Below the pieces are notes generated by a model. It ran no database searches and was not told the DNA's origin. It was given only the letters and a program-made list of their open reading frames with translations. From positions 1-12,460 of the forward strand of contig CAMLEM010000013.1 of NCBI GenBank assembly GCA_946479005.1: a DNA stretch of 12,460 nucleotides. Direction: 5' to 3'. Shown here one piece after another: positions 7,003 to 12,460 of the stretch (position 1 is the first letter of the stretch; each line of letters opens with the position of its first letter). The translations under genes were made by a program, and so were the position numbers. This DNA is from an uncultured Chitinophagaceae bacterium (lineage in GTDB: Bacteria; Bacteroidota; Bacteroidia; Chitinophagales; Chitinophagaceae).

Positions 7003-8907
7003 ATGGGAAAAATTATTGGGATCGACCTGGGTACCACCAATAGCTGCGTAGCGGTTATGGAAGGCTCTGAGCCTGTGGTCATAGCAAATGATGAAGGGCG
7101 TCGCACGACACCTTCGGTAGTAGCATTTTTAAAGAATGGCGAACGTAAAGTGGGGGATCCTGCGAAAAGGCAGGCCATCACCAACCCTCAAAACACGATC
7201 ACTTCGGTGAAGCGTTTTATGGGGCGCCAGTTTAATGAAGTGACCGAGGAGATCAGCCACTGGAGCTATAAGGTGGCCAAAGGTGACAATAATACGGTAC
7301 GAATTGACATAGACGGAAGGTTATATACGCCGCAGGAGATCAGCGCGATGGTTCTCCAGAAAATGAAGAAAACGGCGGAAGATTACCTGGGCCAGGAGGT
7401 CACTGAAGCTGTGATCACCGTACCTGCCTATTTTAATGATGCCCAGCGCCAGGCTACCAAGGAGGCGGGTGAGATCGCGGGATTGAATGTTCGCCGCATC
7501 GTGAATGAACCCACGGCGGCAGCCCTTGCTTATGGGCTCGATAAAGGCAAGCACGACCAGAAGATCGCCGTGTTCGACCTGGGTGGCGGAACCTTTGATA
7601 TTTCCGTGCTGGAACTGGGTGATGGCGTATTTGAAGTGAAATCCACCAATGGGGATACCCACCTGGGAGGAGATGATTTCGATAAAGTGATTATGGACTG
7701 GCTGGCAGATGAATTCAAGAAAGACGAGGCCATCGACCTGCGCAAAGACCCTATGGCTTTACAGCGTTTGAAAGAAGCTTCCGAAAAAGCAAAAGTGGAA
7801 CTATCATCATCCACCGAAACGGAGATCAACCTGCCTTATGTTACCGCAGTAGATGGTGTTCCCAAGCACCTTGTGAAAAAACTTAGCCGCGCGAAATTCG
7901 AGCAACTGGCAGACAATCTTTTTGCCCGTTGCCTGAAGCCCTGTGAAGCGGCGCTGAAGGATGCGGGAATGACCGCTTCCCAGATCGATGAGGTGATCCT
8001 TGTAGGAGGTTCTACCCGGATACCCAAGGTGCAGGAGATCGTAGAAAAATTCTTTGGAAAGAAACCCAATAAAGGAGTGAACCCTGATGAGGTGGTTGCT
8101 GTAGGCGCTGCCATCCAGGGCGCTGTACTTACCGGGGAAGTGAAAGATGTGCTGCTGCTTGACGTAACACCGCTTTCACTCGGTATTGAAACAATGGGTG
8201 GCGTGATGACGGTGCTCATACCCTCCAATACCACCATTCCAACCAAAAAATCAGAAGTGTTCTCTACGGCCAGCGATAACCAGCCGGGCGTACAGATCCA
8301 CGTGATGCAGGGAGAGAGAACGATGGCCAAGGACAATAAATCCCTGGGCATCTTCAACCTCGACGGGATCCCGCCCGCTCCGCGCGGCGTGCCCCAGATC
8401 GAAGTGACCTTTGATATTGATGCCAATGGTATTTTACACGTAACTGCAAAAGATAAGGGTACGGGGAAGGAACAAAAGATCCATATCGAAGCAGGCAGTG
8501 GTTTGAGCAAGGACGAAGTGGAAAAGATGAAGGCCGAAGCCCGTGCCAATGAAGCCACCGACAAGGCCGAAAGGGAAAAAGTGGATAAGCTGAACGCAGC
8601 GGACAGCCTGGTTTTCCAGACGGAGAAGCAATTGAAGGAATATGGCGACAAGATCCCTGCAGATAAGAAAACCGCCATCGAGTCAGCGGCTGAAAAACTG
8701 AAAGAAGCCCACAAGGCCCAGGACCTCGCAGCCATCGATACCGCGATGGGAGAACTGAATGCGGCGTGGACATCTGCCAGCGAGGACATCTATAAAACCC
8801 AGCAGGAACAGCCTGGCCAGCAACCGGGTAACGGGCAGGGCGCGGCTGAAAATGCAGGGAGCGGAGCAGATAACGTAACTGATGTGCCTTACGAAGAGGT
8901 AAAATAA
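7003..8907 (+). CDS. dnaK: Chaperone protein DnaK (Hsp70)
   Basis: A complete 634-residue bacterial Hsp70, the ATP-driven chaperone that binds exposed hydrophobic segments of client proteins with DnaJ and GrpE. The nucleotide-binding domain (about 1-380) has the phosphate-1 motif [10 protein letters not shown] at residues 5-14, phosphate-2 FDLGGGTFD at 191-199, and [13 protein letters not shown] near 335. The hydrophobic interdomain linker VLLLDVTP is at 383-390. The substrate-binding beta domain and helical lid follow, then a flexible tail rich in Gln, Gly and Asn that ends in EEVK. Length and motifs are normal, with no truncation. The start is supported by AAGGAG 8 bases upstream. Neither grpE nor dnaJ is adjacent. 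A structured terminator-like element lies just downstream, so dnaK is probably the last gene of its transcript. Confidence 0.99.
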   Translation: MGKIIGIDLGTTNSCVAVMEGSEPVVIANDEGRRTTPSVVAFLKNGERKVGDPAKRQAITNPQNTITSVKRFMGRQFNEVTEEISHWSYKVAKGDNNTVRIDIDGRLYTPQEISAMVLQKMKKTAEDYLGQEVTEAVITVPAYFNDAQRQATKEAGEIAGLNVRRIVNEPTAAALAYGLDKGKHDQKIAVFDLGGGTFDISVLELGDGVFEVKSTNGDTHLGGDDFDKVIMDWLADEFKKDEAIDLRKDPMALQRLKEASEKAKVELSSSTETEINLPYVTAVDGVPKHLVKKLSRAKFEQLADNLFARCLKPCEAALKDAGMTASQIDEVILVGGSTRIPKVQEIVEKFFGKKPNKGVNPDEVVAVGAAIQGAVLTGEVKDVLLLDVTPLSLGIETMGGVMTVLIPSNTTIPTKKSEVFSTASDNQPGVQIHVMQGERTMAKDNKSLGIFNLDGIPPAPRGVPQIEVTFDIDANGILHVTAKDKGTGKEQKIHIEAGSGLSKDEVEKMKAEARANEATDKAEREKVDKLNAADSLVFQTEKQLKEYGDKIPADKKTAIESAAEKLKEAHKAQDLAAIDTAMGELNAAWTSASEDIYKTQQEQPGQQPGNGQGAAENAGSGADNVTDVPYEEVK

Positions 8908-8914
8908 ATCATCC

Positions 8915-8986
8915 AGGCACGCAGGTCCATTTTTGATGAGAGTGGAACCGGGTTCCCTTTCAGCAGGATGCGACTGCGTGCCTTTT
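8915..8986 (+). terminator. Long-stem terminator-like element after dnaK
   Basis: A perfect 10-bp stem, AGGCACGCAG (8915-8924) and CTGCGTGCCT (8974-8983), closes a 49-base loop that holds a second hairpin, GGAAC (8944-8948) with GTTCC (8952-8956). A short TTTT tract follows at 8983-8986. It begins 8 bases after the dnaK stop. Position and outer stem suggest a transcription terminator or a 3'-end stabilising structure. The T-tract is short, so termination strength is uncertain. Confidence 0.6.
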
Positions 8987-8993
8987 AAATTTC
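8986..8993 (+). promoter_or_regulatory. Possible -7 box of the DUF6941-like gene
   Basis: TAAATTTC matches TAnnTTTG except for the final base and ends 3 bases before the ATG at 8997. Its first T is also the last T of the preceding terminator-like element. No good -33 element is seen at 17-23 bases, so this is a weak call. Confidence 0.3.
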
Positions 8994-8996
8994 ATT

Positions 8997-9389
8997 ATGG
9001 AACTGGAGATCTTCACCCTCGCCGATTTCGCGCAGGATAACCAATCAAAGCTGACCATCGTAGGTACTTTTGATTCCATTCATTCCAAACAGTTTCCCGT
9101 TAGCCATCCTGCCTGCGCCATTGCCTGCCGGATGCGTTTTGGTGCCACTGAAACAGGCGAACACGATTTTCGGTTGCGCCTGATCGATAGCGAAGGAAAG
9201 GACCTGATACAGGCAATAGAAGGCCGTATGCAGATCGGCCAGGCACCTAACGGCCAGCTTAGCTCCATCAACATTGTGATCAATTTCAACCAGCTCAAGT
9301 TTGAAAAGCCCGGGCGCTATTCCTTCGAATTGCACGTGGATGGTGAATGGAAGTCCGGCCTGCCGCTTTTTCTCAACCAGCTCAACTGA
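8997..9389 (+). CDS. Small conserved protein resembling DUF6941
   Basis: A 130-residue protein without signal peptide, predicted to be mainly beta strand. It resembles the DUF6941 group of small bacterial proteins: a short N-terminal strand with ADFAQ, then KLTIVGTFDSI, a HPACAIACRMRF strand, GEHDFRLRLIDSEGKDL, and a GRYSFELHVDGEW strand leading to SGLPLFLNQL. That layout suggests a compact beta sandwich, perhaps a binding domain, but no function is known to me. Two cysteines occur near residues 39 and 44. It converges on the Pmp3-domain gene with only 5 bases between the two stop codons. It may be read from dnaK read-through or from its own weak promoter box overlapping the dnaK terminator. 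Confidence 0.7.
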   Translation: MELEIFTLADFAQDNQSKLTIVGTFDSIHSKQFPVSHPACAIACRMRFGATETGEHDFRLRLIDSEGKDLIQAIEGRMQIGQAPNGQLSSINIVINFNQLKFEKPGRYSFELHVDGEWKSGLPLFLNQLN

Positions 9390-9394
9390 TCCGG

Positions 9395-9844
9395 TCAGGC
9401 ACCTCCCAGCACGATGATCAGGGCATAGATGATCGAAGCGAGTATCGCCCACCATCCGAAAATGAACACGCCTGCCACACCTGCCAGGAAAAGCAGCAGG
9501 GTGATCCAGAACCGGGTAGTTGCTGCGTTGTCGTGCAGGTAAACCGCTACAGGAGGAAGGAGCAGGGCCAGGATGATCATCAACACAAGATTGGTATCCA
9601 CCTCTTCGCCTCTTTTCTGGGCCGCTCGAAAATTCTTTATTTCTTTTTTGGCCTGCTTCAGTTTAGCCTTTCTTTCCTTTCGGGGAAGGTTACGTAACGA
9701 TTCCAGGGCCTGTCGAACGAGCTGGGGATCCCATTCCCCCGGATTCGAGTTAGATACACTTACAGGAAGCGAGGCCGCGGTTGTTACAGGGGAATAGCTC
9801 AAAAACATCAGGCCGGCAAGACAAGTGAGTAGAATTCTTCGCAT
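9395..9844 (-). CDS. Exported protein with C-terminal YqaE/Pmp3 membrane domain
   Basis: A 149-residue protein in three parts. Residues 1-24 look like a signal peptide (MRRILLTCLAGLMFLSYS, then TTAAS). Residues about 38-80 are a highly charged helix, rich in Lys, Arg and Glu, likely a short coiled coil. Residues about 87-149 form a YqaE/Pmp3-type hydrophobic domain with the family's LALLLPPVAVYLHD motif and two or three membrane segments. Plain Pmp3/YqaE proteins are only about 50-60 residues and are associated with membrane potential and stress responses, so the N-terminal extension is the distinctive part. The 51-residue membrane protein gene lies 64 bases upstream on the same strand. I see no TAnnTTTG box in that gap, so the two are probably one operon. 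Function beyond membrane localisation is inference. Confidence 0.8.
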   Translation of the reverse strand: MRRILLTCLAGLMFLSYSPVTTAASLPVSVSNSNPGEWDPQLVRQALESLRNLPRKERKAKLKQAKKEIKNFRAAQKRGEEVDTNLVLMIILALLLPPVAVYLHDNAATTRFWITLLLFLAGVAGVFIFGWWAILASIIYALIIVLGGA

Positions 9845-9908
9845 TGGTTATGGTTTTAAAAGTTCAACGATTTTCACCGGGTGGAAGAAAACTGGATCGT
9901 GCCTGCAC

Positions 9909-10064
9909 TTACATAATATCCATCGCTTTTACAAAAGCCGTGGTCTGGAAGGGAAGGATCAGGGTCAACCATTCCCAGTGGGTAACGATGGCAAAGATCA
10001 ATGCGGCCGTTGCAGCGAAAAATACCAGCCACCAGATGCCGCGGTTCTTTTTGGTTTGTTCCAT
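9909..10064 (-). CDS. 51-residue single-pass membrane protein
   Basis: A small gene encoding 51 residues. It begins MEQTKKNRGIWWLVFFAA, has one hydrophobic segment at about residues 11-28, and ends in FVKAMDIM. The tryptophan-rich interface (WW near residue 11 and HWEW around 29-32) and the basic N-terminus suggest an inner-membrane protein with the N-terminus in the cytoplasm, by the positive-inside rule. The start is well fixed: an in-frame TAA stands directly before the ATG, and a well-matched promoter lies about 20 bases upstream. The hydrophobic pattern and normal codon use support a real gene. It probably shares a transcript with the Pmp3-domain gene 64 bases downstream, which would pair two small membrane proteins. 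I do not recognise a named family. Confidence 0.75.
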   Translation of the reverse strand: MEQTKKNRGIWWLVFFAATAALIFAIVTHWEWLTLILPFQTTAFVKAMDIM

Positions 10065-10082
10065 TTAATGAGGATGTTTCTG

Positions 10083-10115
10083 CAAAAATAAGGATAGAAT
10101 AAATTCAGAATCAAA
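10083..10115 (-). promoter_or_regulatory. Strong Bacteroidota-type promoter for the 51-residue gene and its operon
   Basis: On the minus strand TTTG (10115-10112) is followed after 21 bases by TATTTTTG (10090-10083), matching both consensus elements with acceptable spacing. The predicted transcript start is near 10079, giving a leader of about 15 bases. This is the best two-element promoter in the window. Confidence 0.7.
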
Positions 10116-10148
10116 ACTATCTGTTTATACGCCGTAAAGTTTTTTTAT

Positions 10149-10156
10149 TACTTTCG
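10149..10156 (+). promoter_or_regulatory. Probable -7 box of malQ
   Basis: TACTTTCG differs from TAnnTTTG at one position and lies after a run of T. It predicts transcription from about 10160 and a leader of about 37 bases, which contains a small inverted repeat TGTGT (10161-10165) and ACACA (10173-10177). The -33 element is not clear. It faces away from the promoter of the 51-residue gene. Confidence 0.45.
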
Positions 10157-10196
10157 CAAATGTGTCATTAAAACACAAACCCTGGCATCCTGTTAA

Positions 10197-12460
10197 ATGA
10201 AGATCGACTTTTATGTACGGTTCAAAACAAGGTTTGGGCAGAGCCTGCTGCTGTCCGGCGACCTGGAGGAATTGGGTGGCTGGGACCCCGGGAAGGCTGT
10301 ATTGATGGAATACCTCAACGAGGAGTTCTGGATGCTGAGCATCCAGGTCGATCGCGAAAAGATCGTAAAGAATTTTTCCTATAAATACATCTTAAGGAAT
10401 GAAGATGGGGAACTCCTGTACGAATGGGAGCAGGAACGGGCGGGCACCTTTCATAAGTCCACGGAAAAGCTTGAACTCGTTGATACCTGGAACCACGCGG
10501 GAGAATATGAAAATGCCTTCTACACGGCTCCCTTTAAGAAAGTTTTGCTGAAAGGAAAGCGACCCCGCAAAAAGAAAACCCCTGAAAAGGAGCACACGCA
10601 CATATTCCGTGTAAAAGCGCCGCTCCTTGGGAAGAATGAACGGGCCTGTATCTGCGGAAGTGGAAAACGATTCAAGGAGTGGACAGAGCCCCAGCTGCTT
10701 CACCGGGAAGATGAATGGTGGACAACCAGCCTCGACCTCTCGAAGGAAAATTTTCCCATCGTTTATAAATACGGCATCTACGATACGGAAAGCAAAGAAT
10801 TGAGGCGTTATGAGAACGGGGAGAACCGGATCCTGAACAACGATGCCTCTCCTCACCGTATTACCGTGCTCCACGACGGATTTATCCATTTGCCCAATGA
10901 CACCTGGAAAGGAGCGGGCGTGGCCATCCCGGTTTTCAGCCTTCGCAGCAAAAAAAGCTTCGGGGTGGGAGAATTCACCGATATTCAATTGCTGGTCGAC
11001 TGGGCAAGGAAAACCGGCCTCCGCCTGATCCAGCTCCTGCCCGTGAACGATACCATCTCCTCCAATTCCTGGGAAGATTCCTATCCTTATTCCGCTGTTT
11101 CTGCTTTCGCCCTGCACCCGCTTTATGTAAATCTTTTCGAAGTGGCAGGGAAACACTATTCCGATCAGCTGGATTCCCTGAAAGAAAAACAGGAAGAGCT
11201 CAACAGGCTCGAGGTTGTCAATTACGAAGAAGTGATCCGGTATAAGGTTTCCGTTCTTAGAAAACTTTATGAGGTAATGGGCGAAGACTGCCTGAGATCA
11301 GAACGTTATAAAGAATTCTTCAGCGAACATTCCAACTGGCTCAAGCCTTATGCAGCATTTTGCCTGCTTCGCGACAGGTTTGGTTCCGCGGATTTTTCAA
11401 CCTGGCCTTCGTACTCTGTATATGATAAGGAAGAAGTGGACCAGCTTTGCTCCAGGAGCTCCACGGTCGCCCGCGAGATCGGCTTCTATTATTTCGTACA
11501 GTACCACCTTCATCTGCAATTGAAGGCGGCAGCCGACTATGCCCATAAAAAAGGAGTGGTGCTCAAGGGTGACATTCCCATTGGCATATCCAGGAATAGC
11601 GCCGACGCCTGGGTTTCCCCAGATATGTACAATCTCTGCTGGCAGGCGGGTGCACCCCCTGATGACTTCACGGCGATCGGTCAGAACTGGGGATTTCCCA
11701 CCTACAACTGGAAAAAAATGCAGGAAGACGGGTTTTCCTGGTGGAAACAACGCTTTGAGCAGATGAGCGATTACTTCGATGCATTCCGCATCGATCACAT
11801 CCTTGGGTTTTTCCGGATCTGGAGCATTCCCGTCAATGCGGTACAGGGAATTATGGGACGATTTGTGCCCTGCCTCCCCGTTCACCTCAATGAGTTCAGT
11901 GAAAAAGGGATCTGGTTCGATCACGAAAGGTATTGCCAGCCCTTCATCACCGATGATATCCTGGACACCATTTTTGGTCAGCAGGCAGGAGAGGTGCGGT
12001 CTCAATTTGTGGCCCCCAATAAAAAAGGCGGCTATGATCTCAAACCATCCTTTGCAACGCAGGCAGCCATCCAGGCGCATTTCGAAACAAAGGCCTCCAC
12101 CGAAGAAAACCGGCTACTCCGCGACGGGTTGATGGACCTGGTATCGAATGTGATACTTTTTGAAGACGCGACCCTCGGGACTGAAGCTTTCCACTTTCGC
12201 ATCTCAATGGAAAAGACAAGTTCCTTCCAGCATCTCGATGAGGCCGTTCGGCATAAACTGAAGGACCTCTACATAGATTATTTTTATCGCCGCCAGGACG
12301 AGTTTTGGTTCCGCGAGGCGATGCACAAGCTACCGCGTTTAAAAGCAGTTACCCAGATGCTGGTTTGCGGGGAAGACCTGGGTATGGTTCCACATTGTGT
12401 TCCCGAAGTGATGCAACAGCTGGGGATCCTCAGCCTGGAAATTCAACGAATGCCCAAGAT
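10197..12460 (+). CDS. malQ: 4-alpha-glucanotransferase, DPE2 type with two CBM20 domains (partial, 3' cut by window)
   Basis: The frame is open for 754 codons to the window edge. The start is fixed by an in-frame TAA directly before the ATG. Two CBM20-like starch-binding domains come first, at about residues 1-120 (FYVRFKTRFGQSLLLSGD, LGGWDP) and 133-232 (ACICGSGKRFKEW, EWWTTSLDL). The GH77 barrel starts near residue 241 (GVAIPVFSLRS, FGVGEF). Family motifs are KGDIPIGISRNSADAW, GQNWGFPTYNW and FRIDHILGFFRIW, where D533 is the expected nucleophile, and GEDLGMVP with E726 as the expected acid/base. These residues are 193 apart, against about 47 in Thermus amylomaltase; the extra segment of about 145 residues is the mark of plant-cytosolic DPE2 and its bacterial relatives. 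Such enzymes transfer glucose from maltose to glycans. The last part, including the third catalytic Asp, lies beyond the window. Confidence 0.95.
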   Translation, partial: MKIDFYVRFKTRFGQSLLLSGDLEELGGWDPGKAVLMEYLNEEFWMLSIQVDREKIVKNFSYKYILRNEDGELLYEWEQERAGTFHKSTEKLELVDTWNHAGEYENAFYTAPFKKVLLKGKRPRKKKTPEKEHTHIFRVKAPLLGKNERACICGSGKRFKEWTEPQLLHREDEWWTTSLDLSKENFPIVYKYGIYDTESKELRRYENGENRILNNDASPHRITVLHDGFIHLPNDTWKGAGVAIPVFSLRSKKSFGVGEFTDIQLLVDWARKTGLRLIQLLPVNDTISSNSWEDSYPYSAVSAFALHPLYVNLFEVAGKHYSDQLDSLKEKQEELNRLEVVNYEEVIRYKVSVLRKLYEVMGEDCLRSERYKEFFSEHSNWLKPYAAFCLLRDRFGSADFSTWPSYSVYDKEEVDQLCSRSSTVAREIGFYYFVQYHLHLQLKAAADYAHKKGVVLKGDIPIGISRNSADAWVSPDMYNLCWQAGAPPDDFTAIGQNWGFPTYNWKKMQEDGFSWWKQRFEQMSDYFDAFRIDHILGFFRIWSIPVNAVQGIMGRFVPCLPVHLNEFSEKGIWFDHERYCQPFITDDILDTIFGQQAGEVRSQFVAPNKKGGYDLKPSFATQAAIQAHFETKASTEENRLLRDGLMDLVSNVILFEDATLGTEAFHFRISMEKTSSFQHLDEAVRHKLKDLYIDYFYRRQDEFWFREAMHKLPRLKAVTQMLVCGEDLGMVPHCVPEVMQQLGILSLEIQRMPK

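Noticed and set aside
7836..8789. A 317-codon open frame antisense to dnaK
   Set aside because: Long antisense frames opposite dnaK are a known by-product of Hsp70 codon bias. The translation is low-complexity and rich in Ser, Ala and Pro, with no recognisable domain, while the sense strand is unmistakably DnaK.
8908..8996. The structured dnaK 3' element as a riboswitch, SRP RNA or 6S RNA
   Set aside because: No conserved core sequence of a riboswitch, SRP or 6S class that I know is present on either strand, and its position after a stop codon is better explained by a terminator or 3'-end structure.
10392..11156. A 254-codon minus-strand frame, and a second of 227 codons at 11397-12080
   Set aside because: Both lie wholly opposite the malQ frame, whose CBM20 and GH77 motifs are continuous through these positions; the minus-strand translations show no domain.

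Overview
This 12.46 kb window looks like ordinary chromosome from a member of the Bacteroidota, most likely a Chitinophagaceae-like organism. The family assignment is inference. The evidence is: promoter boxes resembling the Bacteroidota -7 consensus TAnnTTTG in front of most genes; no Shine-Dalgarno sequence at most starts, with dnaK the exception; a DnaK ending in EEVK; a plant-DPE2-type MalQ with two N-terminal starch-binding domains; and DUF4403, GtrA and secreted Pmp3/YqaE-type genes. I see no mobile element, CRISPR array, tRNA, rRNA or phage gene, and every intergenic gap is under about 135 bases.

Layout. The window opens inside the 3' end of glgB (glycogen branching enzyme). Next come a secreted TPR-repeat protein with a clear intrinsic terminator, then argS on the minus strand, which diverges from a gtrA-family membrane protein gene. 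The gtrA gene converges on, and overlaps by 11 bp, a secreted DUF4403-like gene. A DUF3052-like plus YdeI/OmpD-like two-domain protein lies upstream of that gene on the same strand. A divergent plus-strand block then holds a secreted helical protein of unknown function, dnaK, and a small DUF6941-like protein. This block converges on a minus-strand pair: a 51-residue single-pass membrane protein and a secreted-type protein with a YqaE/Pmp3 membrane domain. The last gene is malQ, which runs off the right edge 754 codons in. glgB and malQ, both alpha-glucan enzymes, therefore bracket a set of housekeeping and hypothetical genes.

How it works together. glgB makes alpha-1,6 branches in glycogen, and the DPE2-type MalQ would move glucosyl units between maltose and glycans, so the two may serve one storage-glucan pathway although they are not adjacent. 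The 51-residue gene and the Pmp3-domain gene probably form one operon from a single well-matched promoter. The other genes appear to be separate transcription units.

The most notable pattern is at gene starts. Six of the eleven genes whose start lies in the window have a TAnnTTTG-like box ending only 3 to 5 bases before the start codon, which predicts leaderless or nearly leaderless mRNAs. The best case is the argS/gtrA divergence, where the same 13-mer is mirrored on the two strands directly at both start codons. I did not find a clear new multi-gene system here. The items worth a second look are these start-site architectures, the hidden 51-residue gene, two unusual domain combinations, and a structured element after dnaK whose terminator runs into the next gene's promoter box.
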